A program made the translations under genes and the position numbers. Below are positions 1-10,800 of a DNA stretch of 64,000 bases, one piece after another. This DNA is from Breviolum minutum Mf 1.05b.01 (lineage: Eukaryota > Sar > Dinophyceae > Suessiales > Symbiodiniaceae): NCBI GenBank assembly GCA_000507305.1, contig DF239791.1:96904-160903 (forward strand). The letters run 5' to 3'. Within the stretch, counting starts at the first letter, position 1, and the number at the start of each line of letters is the position of its first letter. The notes beneath the pieces are model-generated. The model had not been told where the DNA came from. It did not search any database and worked only from the letters and a program-made list of their open reading frames with translations.

Positions 1-166
1 CAGGCTTTGGCGGTCACAGTTCAGCAGTTCAAGATCAGCTCCACGGTGCGCAGCAGATTCAAGCCACTAGTGGTGCCTTTGCTGCGATTCTGGCTGATGG
101 ATCCGTCGTGACCTGGGGTCGTGCAGACTGTGGCGGCGACAGTTCGGCAGTTCAAGATGAACTCAG
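1..166 (+). CDS. RCC1-like repeat protein, partial exon (gene enters from the left)
   Basis: Reading from base 3 gives an open frame with two copies of the unit GG(H/D)SSAVQD(Q/E)L, 123 bp apart, around ILADGSVVTWG. This is the RCC1 / regulator-of-chromosome-condensation-like beta-propeller blade in the degenerate form seen in very large dinoflagellate families. The exon ends with CTCAG followed by GTTTCG, a good donor site, and a family-A element begins about 15 bases into the intron. No further blade is visible downstream in the window, so either this is a late exon or the next one is far away. RCC1-type propellers act in nucleotide exchange or protein binding, and some are HERC-type ligase modules; the role here cannot be told from one exon. 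Confidence 0.75.
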
Positions 167-181
167 GTTTCGTGTGAAAAT

Positions 182-300
182 ATTCCAGGGTGTACCCGAA
201 GTTTAACATAGACCCTGAAAAAGTTACCTGGCCCCAATAGGAAAGTAGTCTTCCAACCAGTATTTTCAGGGGCCATGTTAAACTTCCAGGGTGTCTATGG
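182..300. mobile_element. IE family A, in the RCC1-like intron
   Basis: The arms are GAAGTTTAACATAGACCCTG (left) and a matching CATGTTAAACTTC (right), with the internal family signature GGAAAGTAGTCTTCCAACCA. The short direct repeat GTGT flanks the pair. Confidence 0.6.
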
Positions 301-426
301 AATTCATGGGATTTTCTGTGAATCACCGATCTCCTGAAGGTTCTGGTTAGCCTTGAAGGATGGAGGGGTCTGGGAGCTCAAAGTTGGGAGGTGTTTTCTC
401 AGATGATCATGGGAATCTCAGGGTAG

Positions 427-592
427 CCCACTTGGAGGATCATCCCAGCAAGTAAGTGGCTAATAACTGCGGTTAACAAATCCCGTAAGTAGGGTTGCTC
501 TCCTTCCAAATGGCCTAAATGGCTTATAAACGGGGGTGATCCTAACCACTTACTCACTGGGATGATCCTGCAAGCAATACCACCCCCCCTTG
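427..592. mobile_element. IE family I (palindromic element)
   Basis: Left arm CTTGGAGGATCATCCCAGCA with AAGTAAGTGG; right arm CCACTTACTCACTGGGATGA followed by TCCTGCAAG. The centre contains TCCAAATGGCC, which is shared with a second copy at 47948-48055 inside another gene's intron. Confidence 0.6.
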
Positions 593-879
593 AAATAAGG
601 CCCTAATAGCCGGCCTAATTAAGGGACACTGATGGTTAATTGAATCATCCCGAAGAACAAGACCTTATTTCTTGGAAAGGATTGGAGTGGGCGCACCTTA
701 GATTCCCATGAATGTTTGTCAAGTTCAAAAACTCCAGAAACCGTTTGAAGTGTTGCTCCCCCGAAGTTTAACATAGACCCTGAAGATAGGCCGGGCCCAA
801 AAGGAGATTCATCTTCCAACCATCAATCAACTGGCCTTCAGGTTTTTTTTCAACAAGAAAGACTAGGTGGTGGCAACTC

Positions 880-977
880 AAAGATTTTTGGGATTTTTAC
901 CCCGAACCTTGGGGAAATGATCCAATTTGACGAGCATATTTTTCAATTGGGTTGGTTCAACCATCAACTAGTTAGAG
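880..977. mobile_element. IE family C
   Basis: Contains the family core GGGGAAATGATCCAATTTGA, then GAGCATATTTTTCAATTGGG, ending TTCAACCATCAACTAG. The left arm is decayed (GGTGGCAACTCAA). Confidence 0.55.
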
Positions 978-1939
978 TGCCAAAACAGGAGGGGAATATG
1001 TTAGTTCGCAGGAGGGTTACAAAAGCTAAACACCTGAGCCGTCACCGAAAAGGTCTGACTAAGGGCCATGTATTCGGATGGAATAGTAGCTCAAACCCGC
1101 AAAACCGAAGGGGACCTTAAAACGGAAGGATAGGTCATCATGTTCGAAGAGTAAGGTGCTGCAACGGAGGGACGGAAATAGATTGAATAAAGCCTTGCAG
1201 GAACGCAGGCAAAAGTACAAGGCTTCCAAAAAGGAGCGCGACAACCAAAGTCACGTAAGCCGTCGAGAAACAGACAAAGCCAGAACTCTTTGAAAGACAG
1301 ACGTGTGCCAAACATGGAAAACCGAAGGGGACCTTTAAACCGAAGGATAAAAAGATATTCCATTTTGCAGCAATTGAATTTTGGCGACAGCTCACCTGAA
1401 AATTTGCATGGAATTTAAAAATCACCCAATTGAAAAGGAAAAGCATTTTCCAAACCTCCATTGTTGAAACCTCCGTTGTTGGGTTCCATGTTAATTTTCA
1501 CGGGTGTATTCAAAACTGAGCTGTCTTTGCGGTTTTATTTCCAAGTGGCTGATCTTTGACAGGACTCATCCAAAGCTTTCAGAGGGTGAATCCATCATCA
1601 CTAGCCCAGGGATTGTAGCAAACCATGTGCTACCTTCGGGGTGCACAACTTAAAGTGCGTGGTGTCAACAAGCACCATTACGCTATTACGTTGGTAAAGA
1701 AGAATCCACTAACCACATTTTAATATGGATGGTTCTCCTGTGCTCATGAGAAAATGTGGGGAAACACATCATGCGTTTTTTTGGGAAATGTTTCCTGATG
1801 ATTTTTGTCAAACAATGCTTACTTGATGGTAAGTTGGTAGTTAAGTCCATCGATTTGAAAGGTATTCTTGGGGAAGGAAGGCATCCAACTACTTTTTGTT
1901 GGTGTGTACCTTTTGGTGAAAAAAACTCTTGGAAGGGGT

Positions 1940-2062
1940 ACACCCTGGAAAGTTCAAGGGTTGGAACCCAAAAAATGGAGGTTTGGTTCAGATGATTTTC
2001 CTTTTCGAAATTGGGTGATTTTTAAGGTTCCAGCCGTCCATTTTCCGGGGGTTTTAAGTTCA
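1940..2062. mobile_element. IE family B
   Basis: Shows GTTGGAACCCAAAAAATGGA, GGTTCAGATGATTTTCCTTT and GGTTCCAGCC ... TTTTCCGGGGG. The same layout recurs at 23070, 28235, 31100 and 50041. Confidence 0.5.
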
Positions 2063-2724
2063 CCAATGCATGCCAGATGCGGGCCCCTGCAGACGTTTTT
2101 TTTTGAAAAGACTTGACACACTTGACGCTTGTAGCTATGACACTTGGTGACATGGTGACGCAATGCGTGTGATGCACTGTGATCTAACCAAATGAATAGC
2201 AAACATAAACAAAACATCACTGCAAGACAAACAGAGATTGAACAAATAGAACATTGAAGATTGCAGGCTGAAGACCTAAGCAGCCCAATAAAACTTTGAG
2301 CAAACATGCTTGCCATGTTTCTTCTTCAACTCTATAAGAGTGCGAAAATTCGTAAGTTACTGGTACTATTTGAGGTAAACCCAATGTTATATCTTGGGGG
2401 TTGAGAAAAAAATGAAAAAAAACGTAACAGTGGGTAAATCATGTATTCTTTTTTATGATCCGGTAATCCTATGAACTTCATCTTCACGGGTTCTACTGGT
2501 GAACACCAGTATTTTTGCGGCAGAGCCCAAGGCATACGGAATGGTATATCACCTGACTCAGCCAAGCAGGCTTACATGAATCTTTCGGGATTACATGCTG
2601 TTTTTACTGGGAAAATATAGGAAAATACAGCTGCAGCTTTTATTTCATGGTCCCAAATGGCGTTTTTGTGTAGGTCACTACAATTTACAGCAACTCAACA
2701 CCTCCACGGCAAAATTGTGACGCC

Positions 2725-5700
2725 ATGGCGCGGGTGTTGAAGCACCTTCCAACCGCCGTTTCCCTATGGTCACCAGACGATGTCGCTGCCTTCCTACGCT
2801 CCAAGGGACAGATGGAAGCAGCACAACGAGTGGAAAAATCTGTAAGGCTCCATTCGTTTGATGAAGTGGATGGACCACGGGTACTGCGATATGGCATGAA
2901 AGGACTTCAAAGTGTCTTGGATGGTTGTTTTTATTTGTTGGTTTTCATTGTTTTATATGTATATATATATAATCTATAAATATATATATATATATATCTT
3001 TTGGTCCAAGATTTTTTTTTGGGGCAGAAGTCACAGACAGCTCCAAAAAAAATGCCAAAGTCCAGCAGCTTCAAAAGGAGATGAACTCTCATTTTGGAAC
3101 CCCAAAATGATTGTTTTTCAATAAGGTATGTCCAGTTTCAAATGTATCTATATATTTTTGGTGGTATCTAGATACCTATCTTAAATTTCAATTGGACTGT
3201 TTCTTTTGCGGGGCAAGATGCAACCAATTTGATTCCATTTGTTTTAATCCTTGAGATAGCACCGGCCCAGGTCTAGGTGTGCCAAGTAAAGAAGCTGAGA
3301 CATTGTGGTCTGAAATGGCTGAAGTTGGAAAAGCTCATCGTTTTGAGGGAAAAGTTCCAAAAGATGGTATCAGGGACAGATGCTTGGATTTGTTTGGGTT
3401 ATTTTTTGAACGGATTCGATCCCAATGGGTAAACCACCATTTTTCACCACTGTTTGGGAGAATCTGTCCAAGCTTCTTTTCCAACAAATCCAAGGATGTG
3501 AAGCTGCTTTATGGGGAATTTTCATTGCTGATGCCTTATCCGCTCCTGCACATTGGTACTACGACACAGCTGCCTTGATGGCTGATTATGGAACGATTCG
3601 TGGATATGTGGCACCTAAAAAAAAACATTCAGCGAATCGTATCATGAACAATCACTGGAAAGCCAACAAGCATGATATTTGTACTCTGGTTGATGGTGGA
3701 CACATGCTACACGGAAAAGGCCATGTATGGAAAGAGCCTTACAACCACTACCACGACAGTTTTCAACCAGGCGAGAATACACTCAATGCACAGATAGCCA
3801 GGGTGCTCATGAGAAATATGACCATGGCAAAGGGACGTTACGACCATGAAACTTGGTGCGAATTTTTCAAAGATTTTGTTTACCCTCCTTAAAACAAAGA
3901 TATCTAACATAGCCCTTGAAAATAGGCCGAGCCCCACTAGGCAAATAGTTTCCCTACCACCATATTTCAGGGGCTTTCGCTGTTAGTTTTAGGGAATGTA
4001 CCGCGTTGGTTGAAAAACAGCAACTTAGGAAGCGTTTCTCCAGGATTACAAGGCCTTTTTGACGACGGCTGGCAGTCACAATGATTCCTATGCAGAGGCG
4101 TTTCATCGACAGTTGATGGCCAATCACCTTCTACGAGGATCGATGGGAAAAAGATTATATGTTCATTGATGACTTTGAATAGACCCACAGCGAATGGTGG
4201 TTGTATAGCAGGATTCTCCCAAGAATGACCTTATTTTCAGATCAATGCAGTCAGCATCACATATATTTTACCCCTCAAAACTGTTATATCCATACACAAT
4301 ACATATCCCAATATTCCCTGATGTTTGTCATGGGGTCGATGATTTCAAAGACCCCTTCCCTCGGGTGAAAACACAGGTTGAATCGCAGACCTCGTTGATT
4401 CACTTGTGGGAGTTGTTGATGATGTTGAAGTTGCCCAGCATCGTAGTTTTCTGAAAACAGTTGTGTTTTTTCCAACGTTGTTGTGTACAATCACCATTTG
4501 GGCATGACTTTTGTTTCAATTGTTTTTCCAACCATCTTGTGCAAATCTTTGCATCAGCCCCTCCTAGGTTGGGTAGAGGCAGCAGCTCCAAAATCTCTCC
4601 CTTTTTGGAAAGGGTTTTGGTAGATGAGTTTTACTAAAAGCTATATTTTCCAGTGTTTGTTTGGTGCTTCATCTTGTTTGTTTAATCGTTGAAGCTTCGG
4701 ATATGCCTGGCAGGCTTACCATTGGATCAAAGTGCAGGGGCTGAGAATCATGATACTCCATCCATTGGAGGTTTTGTAGGTTTGCTTCCGTTACTAATCC
4801 TTGCAAGCAGTCAAGACTGTGATACTGCCCTTGCAACAGCTGAGATGCTTGGTATGGACTTCATGGAGAGGTGTCACGTGATGTATGTTGAAACCGATTA
4901 AAGGGAACGATGATTTGAGGTCAAATCGGTGGCACTGTCCGGGAATCTACTGCTGTCGGAAATCAGGGAATATACCGTACCATCCATACTTGGATTTTTC
5001 GACAAGTTTGCAGGCGCTGGATGTGGAACAAATGTGCATATCTTCCAATTTGTTACCCGTGGTTTGGAGGAAATTTCCCAGCAATTCTTTGGTGCTTTAG
5101 GGGCGCGGATGGTTCCCAAACCCCGTATATTCGCTGATTATTTTACATATTTTACAGTTGTCAAGAATCACGTGACCATGTCTTTCATGTCTCCAAAAAA
5201 CCGACAAAATCAATCCCAAGGAGGCACCTCTCTTTGACACACAAGTCTCAACGACTTTCATCCAACCTGTCGGTCTATGCACGTTGTTTATGGTCCGTGT
5301 TGATGGGCATTGACCTTCGTGAAGCAACTGCAGCAGCAGCTTTCGAGTTAGGTTGGGATTTACCAAGTCTTGTTGCTGAAGGCATGAATGACCATGATGT
5401 TATCTACAGGATTATGGGACCTGCATGTTCCTAAGCTTTTTTGAGTAGTTGTGACTGGCAGCTGATGGTTTTGAACAAGCTATAAGGGGACAAAATCAAA
5501 ATCGATTTTAGAATCGTTGAGTTTGATATGTCCTCGCTGATTGGTCCTCTGTTTTTGTTTTAAAAAGCTCCCCCTTTTTTTGCAAGTTGGTATGCCTTGG
5601 TTTCAGGCTTTTTCCTTAAGAAAAATCAAGAGTCAGATTTGGACTCTTGAAAGATGGCGGATACATACGTACTTACTGACTGCTCTTGCATTTTTGTTTA

Positions 5701-6776
5701 CACCCTTTATTAAATGTTGGGACCCTAAGGGTGCACCCGCAATGTCACCGCACCCCCCCCCCCCCCCCGGAAATTAGATAACTCCTTAATGAAGCCGTAT
5801 TTCTTGGGGGGGTGCTGGCATTGCGAGGGTTACCCTTAGATTCCCATGATTGAACCAAGGTTACATCGGAGATTCCTTGCCGGTGGTTTTGTACCTGGCT
5901 TACACCTCTGCCACACGTGCTTCCACCGATGCATTCCGAGAGGCGGTATTGGCTAATACCAACTTGGGAGGTGAGAATTGTTACTTGGTTTGAAAGATGT
6001 TTATTCCCCCAATTATATATGGGGTTATAACCCCTATAAGTAGGGTTATATATAACCCCAGGTACCCATTTCTAGTGGTTATATATTTACCTGGCAGTGC
6101 TGGTTTCAAATATTTTTTATTTTCATCCCGAACCTTGGGGAAATGATCCAATTTGACGAGCATATTATTTTAGATGGGTGGTTCAACCACCACCTGGGAA
6201 AACTAACATGTCCCCTGAAAAATAGTGGTTGGAAGACAAACCTTTCCTTTTGAAATGGCCTCTTTTCAGTCAACATGTTGGTTTTCAGAGGTATCATAAC
6301 TTTACAATCTATTAAAACTGGTTATTACGGTGATCATTAAATGGTACCCATTTTGGGAAGATCAAATAATGCAAATAGTGCAAGACACCCAACACATACA
6401 TCCGACTTTTGGAAAATTCACGTCCTGAAAGTTGAATTCGTTGGACCAAGTTCCTGTGTTCGCTTCTCCTTTCAACTCCCTGGGGGTGGTGTTGTTTTGT
6501 GTTCCAATGTTTTTGGTTCAACCTTCCAGTTTAAAAGAAGGACCTGCCTTTTTTGCATCGTTCTTTCCCTGCCTTTTTGGTTGTTCAACGGTTTTCAGCT
6601 CCGACGAAATTCTACCGAAAAGTCATGAACAACAAGGTCATCGTGGCTCTGTTCTGGGATTTCTCTTGGGTGCAGCCTATGGTATGGAAGGAATTCCCGC
6701 CGAATTGTTGGAGGGACTCTACAAGAAAGATGCGATTCGCAAGGAAGTGAATGAGTTCTTAGATCAAATCTTCTAA
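2725..6776 (+). CDS. ADP-ribosylglycohydrolase-family protein with N-terminal extension (9 exons)
   Basis: Exons 2725-2923, 3028-3108, 3271-3366, 3495-3877, 4044-4141, 4733-4870, 5221-5426, 5860-5979 and 6637-6776 join in phase at every boundary and total 1461 nt, giving 486 residues and a stop. Residues 1-66 (SLWSPDDVAAFLRSKG) look like a small helical, SAM-like domain. The next two exons add a charged helical linker. From about residue 126 the protein matches the ADP-ribosylglycohydrolase / J1-crystallin-like family: CEAALWGIFIADALSAPAHW, AGSHNDSYAEAFHRQ, ENHDTPSIGG, ACYIGDSLPVVLYLAY and TNLGGENCHRGSVLG. Family members remove ADP-ribose from proteins or nucleic acids using two Mg ions. The usual C-terminal GGDTD ligand motif reads GGENCHRG here, so canonical catalysis is uncertain. 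Two introns (after 3108 and 4141) begin with GA instead of GT. Start chosen: first ATG after a non-coding, acceptor-containing stretch; upstream coding exons cannot be excluded. Confidence 0.85.
3881..4002. mobile_element. IE family A filling most of a 166-nt intron
   Basis: TACCCTCCTTAAAAC ... CTAACATAGCCCTTGAAAAT on the left pairs with TTTCAGGGGCTTTCGCTGTT, then AGTTTTAGGGAATGTACC. The element lies in intron 3878-4043 of the ADP-ribosylglycohydrolase-family gene, and the exons on both sides are conserved family sequence. Confidence 0.75.
5720..5850. mobile_element. IE family M with long poly-C centre
   Basis: GGGACCCTAAGGGTGCACCC ... CAATGTCACC pairs with GGTGCTGGCATTGCGAGGGT ... TACCCTTAGATTCCC. 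A run of C at about 5749-5768 lies inside. A second copy is at 15585-15660. Confidence 0.65.
5998..6068. repeat. Short inverted repeat (family J)
   Basis: ATATGGGGTTATAACCCCTA and GGGTTATATATAACCCC form overlapping palindromes in the last intron of the ADP-ribosylglycohydrolase-family gene. Confidence 0.45.
6105..6197. mobile_element. IE family C
   Basis: GGTTTCAAATATTTTT ... CCTTGGGGAAATGATCCAAT ... GGTGGTTCAACCACCACC. It is directly followed by a family-A copy in the same intron (5980-6636). Confidence 0.65.
6198..6298. mobile_element. IE family A
   Basis: AAAACTAACATGTCCCCTGA ... GGTTGGAAGACAAAC ... TCAACATGTTGGTTTTCAGA. It abuts the family-C copy on its left. Confidence 0.65.
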
Positions 6777-7856
6777 ATTGGGTGGATAGAAAAATCCACC
6801 ACTCTAATCTCATGAATACCAGTGGGTTGGCAGAGCCATTCCGCCACGTGTAAGAAGAGCCGCCTATGTGTTTGATGATGCCCCAAGGGCATCAGCGACA
6901 TTGTTTTCGAATGTGAGAAAAAGAGATATGTGATGTCGGTTGTCAAATAGCATTGACAAGGTCATGAAGAAAAGATTTCAAGAACGGTTGGTAGATGACG
7001 GGTCTCCAGGATTTTTCCATACGTCCATTAGGTTCAAAAAAAGACCTGTTTGGAAGTTGGATGAGATTTGGCTTTCCGCCCAAGATGCCAGTCACCACGA
7101 GGTGACACCCATCTACTAACCATTTACTAAATTTACTCAACATCCTAGTCAACCAACCAGGATTTGTTTTTCGTGGTGATTTTGTTGGATCCAGCCCCCA
7201 CCTCATTTCACAGTGGAGCCAAACAATCTACCATCCATGGAACGGATATCGGATACATATCCTCTACCGTTTGGCACTGTTGAGTCGATCATTTTTCTTT
7301 TACCGAGGTGGGATATGTGATCGTTTCCTGGAGGATATTCATTTTTTACCAAGGGGCCAATACCAACCTTCACGCACTCCACTGGCAAACAGGCTGCCCA
7401 ACTTGATATTTTTGCGGATTTGATCCCATGGGATTGATCACCATTAAACCAACCACCATTTGATAGGAATATTTTTGGAACTTTATCCAATCAAAACAAA
7501 TCTGAGGAAAAGAAGTCCGATCCGTCCATGCCATTGGGTTGTTTTGCTTGATTTTGTTGGTCATGTTTGCTGGTTTCTGCGAGTTTTCTTGCGGTTTCAA
7601 GCATTGGAGTATGGGAATTCACCACGAAAGTTCACATCCGATCTTTTTTTCAAAGCCATGCATACATGTGGTAGGTTTGGGTTTTTTGTTTTTCACCTGG
7701 TAGCTCACCATTTAGTACAGTGAGGTACTTGGACATTCAAGTACTCAGCACCGTTTGACAAAGGTTCTCATTTACGATATTATCGTAGATCATCTGGATC
7801 ATCCTTATCCACACCATTTCTGCTCCTTGTTTTTGCCTGTATTTAAACAAATCAAG
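6777..7856. other. Intergenic / 3' UTR and 5' region between two genes
   Basis: No supported exon. The stretch follows the stop of the ADP-ribosylglycohydrolase-family gene and precedes the first exon I can phase in the next gene. Open frames here are short and lack paired splice sites. Confidence 0.4.
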
Positions 7857-10800
7857 GAGGAAATTCTCAAGGAGCAGCTAAAATCTGCAATAGATTCCTT
7901 GGATCAAAGGCAACTATCTACTGGACAGTTTGAAAAAACAGCCTACATCTTTGAACACGTAGCAGGTTTGTCGGCTTCAAATCGTAGCAGGCAAGGAAAT
8001 TTAGTTGCAAAAAATATGGCCGAAAAACAGCTGCAAATTCGTCCGAATTTGGAAATTCCATGCAATAACTTGATTGAATAACCCTGAATGGTTTTTCTGG
8101 GGCTAATCTACCAACTTGGATCTGTTCAAGATGAGAACTATTGTACTTTGTACCAGGGGATTGATCATCAAGAAAGACTTTTAGAAAAATGATCATTTGG
8201 GGAATATGATGTTTTCAACTTATCCCAAGCATGTTTTGAAGAAAAGACGTGACAGACTGTTGTGACGCCATGAATGATTTGGAAAGACAACTTCTGGAAG
8301 TCTTGGCCGATGTCCAAGCTTTGCGTCAAGCGAATGACTCTTGGCAAAGCTTTTTCAACAGACAAACCGCTGGTTCCCTTTACGTATTACTCCCCCCCGA
8401 AAACTAACATGGCAATGGAAATCACCTTTTTTGATAGGAGATACATCTTCAAATAGTTTGTTTTCCATTGTCATGTCGGATTTCCGGTGGAATATGGTGG
8501 ATTGTGGTAATTTAACCTCGTGTTGGTCGTTTATTCCGGATATTTACGAGGTGTTGTACATCGCAGGTGATACAGGAGTTTTTTCAATAGCAAGTAGGAA
8601 CTGCGCCATCTACTTGCACCCTGGTGTTTTTCCTTGTTGAAGGCATGAGATATGACTGGATTTGTGCTAGGTTTCATTCCATTCAAGGTCAAAAAGATCG
8701 TGAGAAAATAGGCTGTGCCACTTAAGCAACGAGATTTCCATCGACTCCTCTGAAAACTTAGGAGCAAATTGATTTCCATGAGAGTTTCCAGACATTTCCA
8801 CATGGATTTCCTGTGAAAGATCTTCTGAAACATAAGGCTTGATTTTTTGCCCATCCCCAGATTCCTTGGGTCTTTGCATAATTCGAGGCAAACAGTAAAC
8901 TATACAAACTCCTTAAAACGAACAGCAATGAAAGCGCCCAATAAAATTGGCGTTTAAACGCCCCAAAAGGAAAGGAAAACGGCCTTCAATTGGGTCGATT
9001 CAAATGGCGATGTTTTCAACAAGAAAGACTAGTTGGTGGTTTCATACCTTTTGTTTTTAACCTTACCTGGGGAGATGATCCAATGTGACGAGCATATTTT
9101 TTCAATTGGGTGGTTCAACCACCAGCTAGAAAAGTGCACTTCCCAAAACTAATTTGGACCTTGAAAAGGGACATGTTGAGAGAGGTGATTCCTTCTACAA
9201 ATCATCATGTTTTTTGTATTTTTAGGTTCCATTTTAGGTTTGAGGGGTGTTGTCAAAATGCTTTGCGCGTTGAGTTGAATCCGCTTTTTGAAGGGAAGTG
9301 TGTAGAAAACTTGTTGTTTGCTAGATGTATGGTATTGACATTTCTGGATGTTCATGCACTTTCGCATGACTTCCTTTGAAAATAAAACATTCACTTTGAA
9401 AGTTAGACACGGGATGAACAACCTTTTTGGTCCCCTTCCAACACCCCTACCAACATAACATCCTCAACCTCCCCCCTCCAATGAATAAGATCCACCTTGC
9501 CCCTAAAATTTAACAGCCGCAAAATCGCTTTGAAGCCAGCCGGCCCATTCCCATTCGTTTGCTACCCGAAAATATTTGGTTAAAAAAATTCCCAAGGGAT
9601 TGAAAAACGCACCTTTTTTTGCTGACACGTGTTGAACACGTCCAACTTCCAACAAGCAACAACCGGATTTCTTCCAAGGAGAAGTTGGATTTGATCCTCA
9701 AGTCACGACAAGGTATCGATCCGGAAAGCAGTTACGAGCCTCAAGAATCGATCCTCAGTCATGTCCATGCTCCTTTGGATGCGGTGGAAGAGGAAGCGGA
9801 ACCAGCAACTTGGAGAATTTGCCCAATTTTCTTGGGGAAGGGATTGGTTGGGAATGAAGTGTTTTTCTCCTTCGGGTGGTAAATTTGGTGGATATTTCTT
9901 GGTGAGGTGTGCAGTTTGGATGGAAAAGTGTTCACTTCAACTTGGGTCAAGTAGAGTAAACCAACTATGAATTTCGCGAATTTTCCGAAAAAATGGCACT
10001 CGATGTTTAGCACTCAATAAATCCTCGTGGATTCGGTGGAGCCAGCCCTCAAAAACCCTGAAACTAACAGCCAGTTGGTACCATTGATGCTTTGGAAGAG
10101 GGAAGGCCGGCTGCCTTTTTTGGGTGGAAAATCGGCCTATTTTCAGGGGCCTTTGCTGTTAGTGGGGAGAGTTTTGGTTTGGTGACGAGTGCGCTTGGAA
10201 TCTTATTGGTGATAGTTGTACCCATTCATAGCTCCTTCAGAAAAACAACAAAGCGACCAGATTCACAACATAGGTGAAGACCAAAAATGATCAGGAACCC
10301 GATGAAATTAAGAGAGACAGGAGGATTTTTGATCATTTTGGGATTATCATGGATATATTAAAACTATTTAAAACTCATGGAGATCCCGTAAAAAGGCACT
10401 ACAGTATTAAGGCCATATTTCTTGGTAGGGATGGCACCGTAAGGTGCTTTCTTTGGTAGGAGTTTTCGAAATAGGGCCCTTGTGATTTCGGTCATGCCTG
10501 CCAAGTCATGAAACGCCGCCGACCCCCGCTTTCCAAGGGAGACAGTTTGGAAGCAACCGATCTGGGGACTCTTGGAAGAAGGGGGCGTCTACAGTGACAC
10601 AGGGATGACACCGTGTTTGATGTGTTTTTCCATTATTGAAAAAGGTCTCCCACGAATTTGATGAAAAAGTGCCATGTTTATCCATAAATCCTGGATGCCT
10701 TTTACGTTTTCTGTCAAGAGAACTGGTGTGGGATGACGCTTGTAAAAACAAGGCGAGGCATCGTTGATTGTTCAAAAATTGAGATTGTCCAATTTCCCAA

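Larger units (their letters stand above)
167..2724. other. Non-coding stretch: intron and/or intergenic, element-rich
   Basis: No exon with supported splice sites was found on the + strand. The stretch holds copies of IE families A (about 182-300 and a decayed one at 755-835), I (427-592), C (880-977) and B (about 1940-2062). The minus strand of 2430-2565 translates to a plausible-looking exon (SGDIPFRMPWALP, then PVEPVKMKFIGLPDHKKEY) that I cannot link to anything. The acceptor TTTTTGTGTAG near 2674 could be the 5' boundary of the next gene, by cis-splicing or spliced-leader trans-splicing. Confidence 0.5.

Noticed and set aside
1138-1461. Minus-strand open frames of 61-107 codons (1059-1461)
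   Set aside because: Cys/Phe/Leu-rich translation, overlapping in two frames, no splice sites or recognisable motif; best read as chance open frames.
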